Positions 36,683 to 47,639 of a stretch of DNA of 64,000 nucleotides are shown piece by piece. The notes under the pieces are model-generated. The model was not told where the DNA came from and ran no database searches. It saw only the letters and a list, made by a program, of their open reading frames with translations. The translations under genes were made by a program, and so were the position numbers. This DNA is from Macrostomum hystrix (lineage: Eukaryota; Platyhelminthes; Macrostomidae), in the NCBI GenBank assembly GCA_950097015.1, contig CATNEN010000039.1, forward strand, positions 19,833,501-19,897,500. The letters are read 5' to 3'. Each line of letters starts with the position of its first letter. Within the stretch, counting starts at the first letter, position 1.

Positions 36683-37285
36683 GACGCATTGTAGATCCAC
36701 ACGGTTGACTCATTGTAGACCCACACGGTTGACTCATTGTTGATCCACACGGTTGACTCATTGTTGACCCACACGGTTGACTCATTGTAGACCCACAGTT
36801 GACTCATTGTTGATCCACACGGTTGACTCATTGTAGACCCACACGGTTGACTCATTGTTGATCCACACGGTTGACTCATTGTTGACCCACACGGTTGACT
36901 CATTGTAGACCCACAGTTGACTCATTGTTGATCCACACGGTTGACTCATTGTAGACCCACACGGTTGACTCATTGTAGACCCACACGGTTGACTCATTGT
37001 AGACCTACACGGTTGACTCATTGTTGACCCACACGGTTGACTCATTGTTGACCCACACGGTTGACTCATTGTTGATCCACACGGTTGACTCATTGTTGAC
37101 CCACACGGTTGACTCATTGTTGATCCACACGGTTGACTCATTGTTGATCCACAGTTGACTCATTGTTGACCCACACGGTTGACTCATTGTTGATCCACAC
37201 GGTTGACTCATTGTAGACCCACAGTTGACTCATTGTTGACCCACACGGTTGACTCATTGTAGACCCACAGTTGACTCACAGTACA
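36683..37285. repeat. Minisatellite after WDR36, 24-bp unit
   Basis: About 26 copies with GACTCATTGTAGACCCACAC and GGTT; TTGATCC/TAGACCC alternate and some units lack CACGG. It starts 90 bp after the WDR36 stop, so it probably lies in the 3' UTR or just past it. Minus-strand open frames here are repeat artefacts. Confidence 0.96.
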
Positions 37286-37584
37286 AAAGTTTCCCTAGAA
37301 CTATAGACCCAAATAGCTGTCTATGGTCCCAATTAGTTAATGTTATCCGCCAAATTTTCTACCGCAGACTTCGACAGACAAGCTAGAAATTGTCATCAGC
37401 AGGACTAATTAAATCACTTTTTACAGCATTGGCATTTCAACTCTTATTGAAGCTGTTTGGTAAATTTGTTGCTTTTCTTTTTAAACTTCTTCTCTGTACT
37501 CTATTAAACTATGAATGATTCGTTGAATTTGGACAGAAAAAATTATGGAGTTTGTCTTGCATCAGTTTCTTTTCTTTTGTTGTA

Positions 37585-37990
37585 GGTTGTAGCCTAGTAG
37601 TTAGGGCGTCGGACTCACGACTTGAAGGTCGGGGGTTCGATTCCCGACTCCACTGGAACAATTTGTGTCCTTTAGCAAGACACTTAACTCTGCATTGCTT
37701 CAGTTCACCCAGCTGTTAAATGGGTACCAGCATCAGCTGGGATAATTGAAGGTGGATGCGGCGTCCCCCCAGTCCATGGACTGAACAGCTGTACGCAGCC
37801 TTCAGATGCGCCGCGCATTAGCTGCGGCTGTACTGTCGGCTGGGTACCTAATGCTGGTACCCATTTAACAGCTGGGTGAACTGTGGCAACGCAGAGTTAA
37901 ATGTATTTTGTTAAAGGACACTAATTTTCAGGAATCGAACCCCCGACCTTTCGGTCGTGAGTCCGACGCTTTAACCACAAAGCTACAATA
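37585..37990. mobile_element. Inverted pair of tRNA-derived SINEs, tail to tail
   Basis: A plus-strand tRNA-like head at 37585-37650 (B box GGTTCGATTCC at 37633-37643) is followed by a body with AAGACACTTAACTCTGCATT and CACCCAGCTGTTAAATGGGT. The reverse complement of the body and head follows, with the minus-strand B box at 37931-37941 and head end near 37989. The body words resemble conserved central domains seen in several invertebrate SINE families (from memory, not checked). The arrangement forms a palindrome of about 400 bp with an 80-bp centre. Confidence 0.85.
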
Positions 37991-38060
37991 CTCAATCACA
38001 ACGTCCCTATTAATAGAATCCTGTCTTTTTGGCAATATATTTTTAGATTATAAACTGTTT

Positions 38061-38115
38061 ACTGCTCTACTGTAAGTAGACTAAACTGACCTGATTTTAC
38101 TGCAATTTCAAATTG
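38061..38115 (+). other. Degenerate copy of the 5' UTR mini-intron module
   Basis: CTACTGTAAGTAGACT here matches the donor region at 38310-38327 upstream of BORCS5, but the expected TTTCAG acceptor is TTTCAAA. It looks like a dead duplicate. See the finding on the shared motif. Confidence 0.3.
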
Positions 38116-38179
38116 AATATTTCCTGTTAAACACCTCGCGACACGAGACCATTGAGTTAGACTTTCTGCTTATAAAGAG

Positions 38180-38260
38180 AAAACCTCGTAAAGCGATTCG
38201 AACTCTCGACCTCTCAGTTAGAATTTCGAAACTCTAAACACTTGGCTGCAACCTCCATTC
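38180..38260 (-). mobile_element. tRNA-like SINE head, minus strand
   Basis: On the minus strand GGTTGCAGCC starts the head and CGAGAGTTCGAATCGC carries the B box. It shares CTGAGAGGTCGAGAGTTCGA with the plus-strand head at 40770-40855, so the two belong to one family, distinct from the 37585 family. Confidence 0.6.
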
Positions 38261-38314
38261 ATCGGGAATTAGTTTTTTTGTTTTTTTAATTTCCAAAGTG
38301 CATACTTTTCTACT

Positions 38315-38357
38315 GTAAGTAGACTGATCGGATATTTTTCGATTATTTTAATTTCAG
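38315..38357 (+). other. Possible 43-bp 5' UTR intron of BORCS5
   Basis: Donor ACT|GTAAGT at 38314/38315 and acceptor TTTAATTTCAG ending at 38357, with an A-containing pyrimidine-rich stretch between. The BORCS5 ATG follows 75 bp later. Alternatively only the acceptor is used, by a trans-spliced leader. Confidence 0.4.
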
Positions 38358-38432
38358 TCTTCGCAACTAAGCACGTTTAGCAACTGAACTGTTCATTGAA
38401 TCAGTTAACAGTTATAGGCGTCTAAGGTTGCC

Positions 38433-39979
38433 ATGGGCAACGAGTCAAGCAGCGGCGGTTCGTCAGAGAAGCGACGAGAAGATCGTCATCTGTTTGCGTC
38501 GGCTTCCACCGCCGCCTACCCCGCCGGCTCGGCTGCCAAACTACCGGGCAATCACTACTCGGTCAATAGGCCCATTGGTAGCGATTCTAGTCCGCCGCAG
38601 TCCAATTTTAATCTCCGCTCCGTACAAGCTGGAGCGTCGGGCTCAATTGCCGCCGCCGCTTCGTCATCGACGTCATCGACAGTCGACGATGGCAAGCATC
38701 GAATTATTGTCGTCAATTCCGGTCCGCGCCAGGATGCCGCAGCCAGCGACGAATTGCGCGCCCTGGCCACCCTGCCAACTTTCATGCCGCTAATCAAATC
38801 TTCGGCATCGGCGACCAGTCATTCCGACGCCTCCTTGCCGCCGTCAGCCGAGCGGGTGGATCATCGCAGCCTGTTGCACTTCTGCGCTCGCTATCAGGAA
38901 CATCTGAAACAATGCGCCGAGGCTGTGGCCTTCGATCAGAATTCGCTGTGCGGCAGGATCAAAGAGTTGGAATCTAGCTCCAAATCTATTCAGGATGGCC
39001 TACAGGAGAGGCACAAGAAATTTCAAAGACTAGCCGAACAGATTCACAAGGTTACTGAGCTTCGCAGCATGCTGGCTAGGATGAGAAGTCACGCCAGGTG
39101 GGTTTGATAACGATAATTGGCTTGTGTATTGGCATGAGTAGAAAGTTATATTTAGTTTATATAATCTTTTAAAACTGTGTAATCTAGAAAAGAACTAAAT
39201 TGTAATTAATACTATAGTTCTGTATAGAAAAGTCAGTTGAATCAGGTAATTAGGGTGGTGTAATTTTGATTTTTAAATATTGTAATCAAGGTAATAGAAT
39301 GATGTAATCGACATAATGGAATGATATAAACAAGGTAATGGAATTGAGTAATCTAGACAATCGATTAGTGAAATGAATACAATGGATTGGCGTAATGAAG
39401 ACAAATGGTTGGTTTAATGAAGACAAATGGTTGGTGTAATGAAGACAAATGGTTGGTGTAATGAAGACAATGGACTGGTGTAATGAAGACAAATGGTTGG
39501 TTTAATGAAGACAATGGACTGGTGTAATAAAGACAAATGGTTGGTTTAATGAAGACAATGGACTGGTGTAATGAGGACAAATGGTTGGTTTAATGAAGAC
39601 AATGGACTGGTGTAATGAAGACAATAGATTGGCGTAATGAAGACAAATGGTTGGTTTAATGAAGACAAATGGTTGGTTTAATGAAGACAATAGATTGGCG
39701 TAATGAAGACAAATGGTAGGTGTAATCAAAACAATGGAAGGGTTTAATCGCATTGTTAATCGCAAGATAATTCGCATTGTTCACCGCTCCAGGCATCTCG
39801 GAGCTCTAATGGAAGAGATCAACTCAGGCCTGCCGGACGACTGTCAGTTGGAGCCATTTTCTTGGCAATCAACTTTGCCCCAGCAACAGCAGCAGCAGCA
39901 GCAATCGTCTGACAGTGTCCCTACAGCTTCAGGACCTACTGTCTCCTTGCCAAATAGCGCCGGTTCTGTCAATGAATAA
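38433..39979 (+). CDS. BORCS5: BLOC-1-related complex subunit 5 (myrlysin)
   Basis: Two exons, 38433-39097 and 39793-39979, give 283 residues; human BORCS5 has 196. It is the N-myristoylated subunit that holds BORC on lysosomes, where the complex recruits Arl8 and kinesins. MGNESSSGG provides the glycine at position 2 and serine at 6 expected for myristoylation. A serine/alanine-rich stretch (22-105) accounts for much of the extra length. ATLPTFMPLIKS (112-123) and CARYQEHLKQCAEAVAFDQN (151-170) are near-identical to relatives, followed by a coiled-coil helix to about 220. Exon 2 starts with HLGALMEEINSGLP, matching the conserved LLDRLNSMLP region, and ends in an eight-Gln run and a Ser/Pro tail. 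The intron is phase 2. Confidence 0.92.
39290..39745. repeat. Minisatellite in the BORCS5 intron, about 22-bp unit
   Basis: Copies of TAATGAAGACAAATGGTTGG and TAATGAAGACAATGGACTGG are interspersed. Confidence 0.93.
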
Positions 39980-40158
39980 TTACATGCAGTACCAGTGTTT
40001 TGTTACCGAACAAGTTAATCGAAGAAAAAAATGGTCATTCGGATAATAGAGTTTTTGTTGCATAATAAATTTGATCAGTGATAAATTGTCAATAATTTAA
40101 GGCTTAATAATCAACAGTATATTATTACTGTAAAAATCGTAGTAAATGTATTTATGCC

Positions 40159-40164
40159 AATAAA
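40159..40164 (+). terminator. Candidate polyadenylation signal for BORCS5
   Basis: AATAAA 180 bp after the BORCS5 stop, overlapping a second AATAAA. An earlier one lies near 40065. Position fits a short 3' UTR. Confidence 0.5.
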
Positions 40165-40564
40165 ATAAATCAACAACTTTTCGTTGCTACTTTAGTAAGT
40201 AGTAAGTAGTATATGCAGTTTTTTACATTGTTCTTCACGACTATAAAATGAGTTTATTTATAGAACCAATCCATTTTTAATTACGTCTGTAGATTTTTTG
40301 TAAAATCACCTGCTGATTAATAAAACTGAGAATGGTAAATTATTTGCATATGCTTTGTATTATAATCGTTACACATAATTCATATTTAAATACATTCAAT
40401 ATAGACACGATTTTTACTGCGTGTTTTTTCAATTAAATAAGTATTTTGTTTTGGTAAAAATTTCTTTTTAAGTAAGTCAGGTCTATTAAAAGTAAGAAAT
40501 TTCCAAACATATTTGCACCATTTGTGACGTTTCAAATCGTGACGAAAGTTTTTGTCCTTATGTG

Positions 40565-41015
40565 TAACAGTTTTTCGACACATATCGGATAGTTTGATTA
40601 TAATATCTCTATGGAATTTTAACATTTGATGTGAGGCAAAATGTAAACAATTATTGTGCAATTTTTCACTACATATCGGCATTTTTTATAAATCTACAAT
40701 TAATTGTAAATAAAGAGAAATTAAATGGATAAAAAGCAATTTTTGTTTACAGAAAAAGAATACTAACATATGAGGAGCTTGCAGCCCAACTGGTCAACCT
40801 TGTAGCTTCGGACTTCTGACTGAGAGGTCGAGAGTTCGAATCCCACCCCAGGAGCTGCACGTCCTTAAACATTTGTACACATGGGTAACATAAAGTTTTC
40901 GATGCATGTCGAATAGAAAATTATCATCTCGATATATTTGAAGCTGGAAAATCGTCTAAGGCAGTTAAATCTGTTTTCCTACAATTTGTTAATACATATC
41001 GGCAGATTTTTTAGG
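40565..41015. repeat. Diverged direct duplicate (about 120 bp) around a tRNA-like head
   Basis: Segments 40565-40690 and 40880-41015 share ACATATCGGCA and GTTTTTCGACACATAT-like words in the same order. Translated on the minus strand, both give PICxxKL and spaced Cys/Phe matches, so a former coding repeat is possible. The copies are too diverged to classify. Confidence 0.4.
40770..40855 (+). mobile_element. tRNA-like SINE head, plus strand
   Basis: GCAGCCCAACTGGTCAACC is an A-box-like region and GAGAGTTCGAATCCC a clear B box. The arms do not form a good tRNA cloverleaf, so I call a SINE head and not a functional tRNA. Same family as 38180-38260. Confidence 0.6.
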
Positions 41016-41119
41016 TATAGAAGTTAAGTAATAAGTTATTCTAATTTACCGGGACTAAAACAATATAAATAATTTCTTTCTTAAAGCCAGGCGCAAAACC
41101 GGTTTAAACTAGTCTCGGC

Positions 41120-44100
41120 ATGCCGCTAAACGTCAACATTGGCGTCCTGGGTCATGTGGACAGCGGCAAGACTTCGCTGTCTAAAGCGCTGAGCACTCAG
41201 GCCAGCACGGCCAGCTTCGATAAGAATCCGCAGAGTCAGGAGCGCGGCATCACTCTCGATTTGGGCTTCTCCACATTCAGCGTAGCCTTCGTTGACAAAG
41301 CCGACGACGATAGCAGCGAGACCAAGTCCTGGCGCGAGTTGCCCATCGCCCTATCCGAGCGTTGGGGCGGAGCCACCGAGCTGCAGTTCACCCTAGTTGA
41401 CTGTCCTGGTCACGCTTCGCTCATCAAAACTGTCATCGGCGGCGCACAGATCATCGACGCCGTTATGCTGGTCGTGGATGCTACCAAAGGTATTCAGACT
41501 CAAACGGCCGAGTGTCTGGTTCTGGCTGAGATCGTCTGCTCTAGTCTCGTTCTCGTCATTAACAAGGTTGGTCTAAAGTAGAACTCCTGTTCATTGAGCC
41601 TATGAACTTCTTGTTTGAGTTCTTCCAATCTGCTCCCCAATTCTCCCCATTCTGCTTCCCGATTCTCCCCAATTATTCTCCCCTATTTTCATTTTGTCTG
41701 CTCCCCAAATTCTCCCCATTCTGCTTCCCGATTCTCACGCATTTTGCTCCCCATATTTCCCCAACTCTCCCCAATTCTGCTCCCCTTAGTTACCCAATTC
41801 TCCCCCATTCTGCTCCCCATATTTCCCCAATTCTCCCAAATTATGCTCCCTATATTTCCCCAATTATGCTCCCCATATTTCCCCAATTCTCCCCCATTCT
41901 GCTCCCCATATTTCCCCAATTCTCCCCCATTCTGCTTCCTGATTTTCCACCATTCTGCTCCACAGTTTTCTCTCACTCTGCTCCTAAATTCTTCCCCGTT
42001 CTGCTCCCCGATTCTCCCCCTATTCGTCTTTACGATTCTCCCAAATTCCACCCCTAATTCTGCTCCCTAATGCTTCCTACTTGCAATTCAATTGATCGAT
42101 ATTTTTCCGCATCTCACTGTCCTTGGTCAGATCGACCTTCTGCCTGAAGCTGAGCGTGAGCGCTCTCTAGATCGACTCACTAAGCGCCTGCTCAAGACCC
42201 TAGCCGATTCTAGATTCGCCAACTGTCTAGTAGCCGCCGTAGCCGCCAGTCCCGCTTCAGCGGATGCCGCCGCCGACGCCCCATCAGCGTCTGCCCTCGG
42301 CCTAGCCAATCTAGTCCGGCTGCTGGTTGCCACGGCTCCCGTACCAAATCGATCTCCGGCCGGCCCGATGCTATTCGCTGTGGATCACTGCTTCGGCATA
42401 CGCGGCCAGGGCACTGTGCTCACCGGCACCCTGCTGTCTGGCTGCCTGCGCGTCGGCGACACTGTCGAAGTGGCACACGAACAACGCAAAGTCAAGGGCA
42501 TGCAGGTTGGTTAATTGAAACAGTAGAGAGACCACTGCCTTCTTCATGATAGCCCAAACCGAATGATACGATTTTCGTGAAATTCCTTCAAATGGATCGA
42601 AACTTTCCGCCCTTAACGACGAACCAACTTTCAAAGCCGTACGAGCATCGTCAAGATGTTCAGCGATTCTTGTCGAAGACCCTGGTGACAAGGACAGCTG
42701 ACATTGCTCAGTATAATCCATATTGGTTAAAAAATTAATTAATTAACAATAATAGCCGACATGGTAAAAAATGAAATTTGGTGAGCAGAAAAAATATGCC
42801 AATATTGGTGGTTTTTGTCACCAGACACCGACAAAAATCGTTGAATATTTCGACGATGCCGATGCTGGTGGGTATATGAAGTACCCCCGTACTTCATTCT
42901 GTTCTTCTGTTAATAAACTTGCAAGATTACTTCGTGTTTAAATGTCTTCCTCTCTCTCTTCTACCAGGGATGTACTGTAAAACATATGATATTAGCTGGC
43001 CCAACATGATTCAGCTTGCAAAAGGTAAATTCAACAATAGCAAGAGTGGCTGGAGTCACTTAAGATAGAGCAGTTAGCTCAAATTCTTAGTTATTCAGTT
43101 ATTCAACTTGAGAATATTCGAAAACTTGCTCACAGCAACCTGCGAGCTTGTCATCGCCAATTAGCATTCCTTCGCACGGCTTCCTTCTGCTTGCGCTTCT
43201 GAAGTTGCTCACGTTCCTTGTGTAGGTTTTCAATATCCTGCTCTGCGCGCTAAGCAGCAGTTGGTGTGCTGCCTCTTTCTCCTTTATCTTTACCTCAAGC
43301 TCCTTTCACCTTCTCAACCAGCTTCTCTTCGAGACTTGAGATCTGCTTGAACCGCTTAACGGTATGCACTTCTGCAAAAAAGAATGTCTTCAGCTCCCTT
43401 GCGCGCCTCTATTCCTCAGCGGCTACGCTAAGCCGCTTCTACGTTTGGCGTCGTCCCACGCGTCGCCGCAACAAAAAAACCGTCGTCGTTCGTCGACAGG
43501 GCAGTGCGAAGCACCCAATCGAGCACCAGAACGTACAGGAACGGCGTCAGCGTATCCCCTTAAAGCACCCGGGAGGATGTGTCAAAAGGATCCGTTAGAA
43601 CGTCCGGTGTCATCACAGCAGCTTTTGTTTCGTGGTACAGCGACATTACGGTGGAAACCATTCCGCTGCTCTGCTACGTTGTAAGCGCGAAACACTTGTA
43701 GCGCGGCCCTCAACACTGAGTCGAAAGCCTTCCTGAAATCGATGAAGATCAGGATGAGGGTCAGCTGACGGATTCGCGCTTCCTCGATGATTCAGCGAAA
43801 AGCTAGGATCTGCACCACTGTGCCGCGATGGGACCGGAAACCGTTCTGCTCAGACCGTAGGTACGGATCCAGCACGGGCTGCAACCGCGTTAGCTGTATC
43901 TGGTTAAACAGCTTCGCTGCGCAGGAATGCAGGCAGATGCGTCGGTGCTCCTCCAGCCATGTGGTGCTCGGCTTCTTAGAAATGGCGACGATGTGCGCCA
44001 TGCGCCACCGGACATCGTCTTTGATGACCGGTGCCACGCTAAAACTCTCTGTCTGCGTCTTCGGCGGCAGTCTCATGTTCTCGGGCAGCGGGGGTGGCGG

Positions 44101-47100
44101 CATTTTCACAGCGGCGGCGAATAACTCGGCAGCTTGTTGCGGCGCTCGTGCAGAGCGTCGCCAGTCGAATTCAGGTCAAGGCGCCGTTTTCGCCCGTCAG
44201 AGCGTTGATGGTGGACCAGGCCACTCGACCTTTAGCGTGAGGCCCGGCGGCAGATACGGCCTTAATAGTATCGCCTACGGCGGCTTGCTGCCGCTGCACA
44301 TAAAAAGTTACCAGGAACTCCTCTGCCTCGCGTCTAGGGGCCTAACCCTGGCCAAGTAAGGCATAAGCTAGAAAACTTGCTTTAACTGGATTGGCTCTTA
44401 AGTTAGGATATGCCTTATATGTAAATCAATATATCTTTATTATATTTGCATAAAATGTAATCAGTCTACAATTTCGAATATGCTAAACTTTAATCACTAC
44501 ACAAGCAATAACAACTAGCTATTTAGTGTCTTAGTGCGGACTTGCGGTTAGCGGCGGCGTTTTTGTTTGCAAGACTGAATGAGCGAGTGTGATTTAAACT
44601 TCTGCAAAGGAACGGTGTTTGTCAATTACGAACTTAACGATTGCCGTTACCAGCCTATTTACGAAAAGCAAAGATAATCGGTAGCAACTAAAAAGATACT
44701 TTGGGATTGAGATATAGATCAAATTGGAAGCAATAAGAAGTCATTTTACTTCAAGAGAAAAACGAAACAAACCTACATTTTCTAAATTTGTAAGTAATGC
44801 AACGCTCTTAATGTTTAACCCCCACGTCACAACTATATATCCGAGACACGATTACAAGTAAACTGTCAAAAAGCCCACAATTGAATCCCAAAAATATCAA
44901 ACTTGTAATATGAGTCTTTATTACCACATATGTTCGACTACAGCGTGCCGCTGTAAAAAATGCAAAACTTTAAACGTTACTTTTAAAGGACATGAAAATT
45001 TTTCTATTGCAACAAAAACTTGGACAAACTTCTAACGTGCAGTAATGCAACATTTAAAGTTATTCACTTTTGCTATAATTTTAATGCCCGTGAAAATTTT
45101 TGAGTTTAAAGTTTCCGGTAATTTTTTTGCAGGGAAATGCGTTAAGTGGTACAGTGGTACACTAGGGACAGTAGGCAAACGGAAATTTCGTTAAATGGAA
45201 TGGTTACGGATACACAAATTGGACGTCCCCTGGCCTAGCGCCCCCTAGGCGGCCACCATTCGGGCCTGGCTGAAAATGTGGGTGAAATTCGTGATAAATT
45301 CGCTTAAAATCGACCCAAAACTTTCCCAAAGTTGACCCGACTTTCAACTGGCACAAAGACAGCAAATTTCGGTGAAAATCATACCAATATTGGTAAAAAA
45401 TTGACCCGAACTTTAAAAACGCTGGAAATCGTATCGAAATCGTTCCAACGCGGGTCTAAAAACTTGAAAAATGTTGTACTTGGTTCCCACTGGAATATCA
45501 CTACAGTAAAACCAGTCCAAATATAATCTTGCATTTCTCATTTATAAAAAATCGTACATTCCTACTCTTATTAATTGATATCTTAAAAAGAAAAAATTCT
45601 AACCCTGTCGCTCTCTACAAGTGGACTGAAAACATTGCTGGCAGATCTTTCGCCGGCCAGTCGACTATGCCCAACAGGGCGATCGTCTGGGCCTCTGCGT
45701 CACCCAGCTGGATCCGCGCCTCCTGGAGCGCGGCCTAGTCTACTCGCCCGGCTCCGTGCCGACAATTCACGCCCTAGTGCTGCCTGTGTCACCTGTGCGA
45801 CACTTCAAACTGCCAATCAGATCCAAGGCTAAGCTGCATGTCAGCCTGGGACACGACACTGCCATGGCCAGCCTGCTGCTGTTCAGATCTCCGGAACCCG
45901 ATCGGCCCCTAGCTGAGCAGTTCTGCGAATACGTTGAAGAGGCCAGCATGCGAGAGTGCCCGCCTGGCCTCCACGCTCTGTTAGAGTTTGAGAGGCCGAT
46001 TCAGGTAACGACGCGCTATCTGTTTAGCATTAATAAATTGACCTACAACTTTGGATCCTTAATTATGACTTAACACTTTCAGTAACACCTTCATTTCCGA
46101 TTAATGATCACACCTTATCAGCTAAACAAGTGTTTCTTCTTACTTTAGAGCTTACTATCACTTGGACATGCACCATATTTTCTTAATTAATTATCACACC
46201 TGATCGTTTAAACTACGCGTGTTGCTAATTATGGCGCCTTATCAGTTTGACTCGATATTTTCGTAACTAATTATCACACCTTATCAGCTTGGGCAATGCC
46301 TATTACACGTATTAATCGGGTATCACACCTAATTTCGTGTGTTTGTAATTAAAACGTCTAATCATTTTGAATTTTATTGGGCAATTTTTCCCATAATTTA
46401 TTTAACCTTTCAACTTCGGCTTTTATGCCAGTTACCATTCCAAATCAGCCTTTTATTCCTAATTAGTAGTAACCCCAGGATCAAAGGTTTGAAAAGTTTT
46501 AGTACCACCAGTTTAAAACTCCTAAAGCGCCCCTACAATGACTTATCTCGTAGGCCCCTCCAAGCGCAATCGTGATCGTCTCCAAGCTTGACGTCGATAT
46601 CAACCAGAATGTGTGCCGGATCGCCATGCACGGCCGTCCGCTTGAGGTCTTTCAGTCTGCCGACTACAAAACCACCCAGCTGCCCAGACTGCTCAAAGTC
46701 TACCGTCCGAAATGTCGGCGCGGTCGACTGGATCGAGTTAAAGATGCGTACACAGTCATCGTCACAGGCCTATTTCGAAAAGAGACAAATCTGGATGCTT
46801 TTATCGGATTGCAGGTGAGAAGTCTTTTAGATGCTTCCGATAAAGTTTCTAGGATGCGATTTTGAAGTTTCGGGGTCGAAGCTCCTAGATTCATGTGTGA
46901 GATTTCAAAGCTTCGAGTCAATATTCTAGGGGGAGGTTTCAAAGCTTCGAGTCAATATTCTAGGGGGAGATTTCAAAGCTTCGAGTCAATATTCTAGGGG
47001 GAGATTTCAAAGCTTCGAGTCAGTATTCTAGGGGGAGATTTCAAAGCTTCGAGTCAATATTCTAGGGGGAGATTTCAAAGCTTCGAGTCAATATTCTAGG

Positions 47101-47562
47101 GGGAGATTTCAAAGCTTCGAGTCAATATTCTAGGGGGAGATTTCTAAGCTTCGAGTCAATATTCTAGGGGGGAGATTTCTAAGCTTCGAGTCAATATTCT
47201 AGGGGGAGATTTCTAAGCTTCGAGTCAATATTCTAGGGGGAGATTTCAAAGCTTCGAGTCAATATTCTAGGCCCTAGGGGGAGAAAGAAGGAGCAACTTT
47301 CTCACTCTGTCTAATTACCCGCCACTAACGGCATGTGCAGGTGTCGCTATCCTCAGGCCAGCTGGGCCGCATTGAAGGCTCCTTCGGTCAGAGCGGCAAG
47401 TGCACGGTGCGCATGATGCAGCCGTTGCCGGACGAGTTCTGCCAACGCTACGGAGGCGGCAAGCGAAGTAAAGGCGCCGCCGGGCCAACGGAACCAGTTG
47501 AAATCACTCTGAACTTTAAGCGCCTATTGTTTGATCCGTTGAGAAAGATGACTCAAACTTGA
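41120..47562 (+). CDS. EEFSEC: Selenocysteine-specific elongation factor
   Basis: Exons 41120-41566, 42131-42505, 45645-46004, 46554-46814 and 47341-47562 give 554 residues; human EEFSEC has 596. This cytosolic GTPase brings Sec-tRNA to UGA codons in selenoprotein mRNAs. G1 is GHVDSGKT (11-18), followed by FDKNPQSQERGITLDLGFS in the switch region, and G3 is DCPGH (94-98). The G4 motif NKID is split by intron 1 after NK (148-149). Domain 2 has FAVDHCFGIRGQGTVLTGT, and domain 3 has QQGDRLGLCVTQLDPRLLER and KAKLHVSLGHDTAM. The C-terminal domain 4 blocks are RLLKVYRP, GLFRKETNLDAFIGLQ and GRIEGSFGQSGK. Intron 2 is 3.1 kb and holds a LINE relic. Its presence implies the organism decodes selenocysteine. 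Confidence 0.97.
41630..42075. repeat. Minisatellite in EEFSEC intron 1, about 33-bp unit
   Basis: Pyrimidine-rich copies with CCAATTCTCCCCCATTCTGC and TCCCCATATTT. Irregular towards the right. Confidence 0.93.
43370..44350 (-). mobile_element. Decayed non-LTR retrotransposon RT in EEFSEC intron 2
   Basis: Antisense to EEFSEC. On the minus strand the order is AHIVAISKKPS, CAAKLFNQIQLTRLQPVLDP, SEQNGFRSHRGTVVQILAFR, then an in-frame TGA at 43792-43794, IFIDFRKAFDS, and, with frame changes, LYHETKAAVMTPDVL and GDTLTPFLYVLVLDWVLRTA. The stops and shifts show it is dead. Its motifs differ from the LINE in MED12 intron 10, so it belongs to another family; I do not name the clade. Confidence 0.85.
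44360..45644. other. Rest of EEFSEC intron 2
   Basis: No gene or tandem array. It contains a GC-rich imperfect palindrome at 45231-45255 in otherwise AT-rich DNA (see findings). The acceptor of exon 3 is TTGCTGGCAG ending at 45644. Confidence 0.5.
46005..46553. repeat. Weak, degenerate repeats in EEFSEC intron 3
   Basis: Words such as AATTATCACACCTTATCAG recur at irregular spacing between about 46090 and 46340. This is an eroded array at best. Confidence 0.4.
46865..47270. repeat. Minisatellite in EEFSEC intron 4, 34-bp unit
   Basis: About 11 very similar copies with AAAGCTTCGAGTCAATATTC and TAGGGGGAGATTT. The high identity suggests recent expansion. Confidence 0.96.
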
Positions 47563-47639
47563 CAGACTTGACGGATTTAAACATTTGCAAAATATAATAC
47601 TGTCAATCGCAGTTTAAGTAGTAAAATTGTCGGGCTGTC

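Noticed and set aside
37585..37660. Functional tRNA gene
   Set aside because: B box is good but the arms do not fold into a proper cloverleaf and the head continues into a SINE body; the same holds for the heads at 30811, 38180 and 40770.
42371..42721. 116-codon minus-strand frame
   Set aside because: Half of it is the antisense of EEFSEC exon 2; the rest is intron with no recognised motif.
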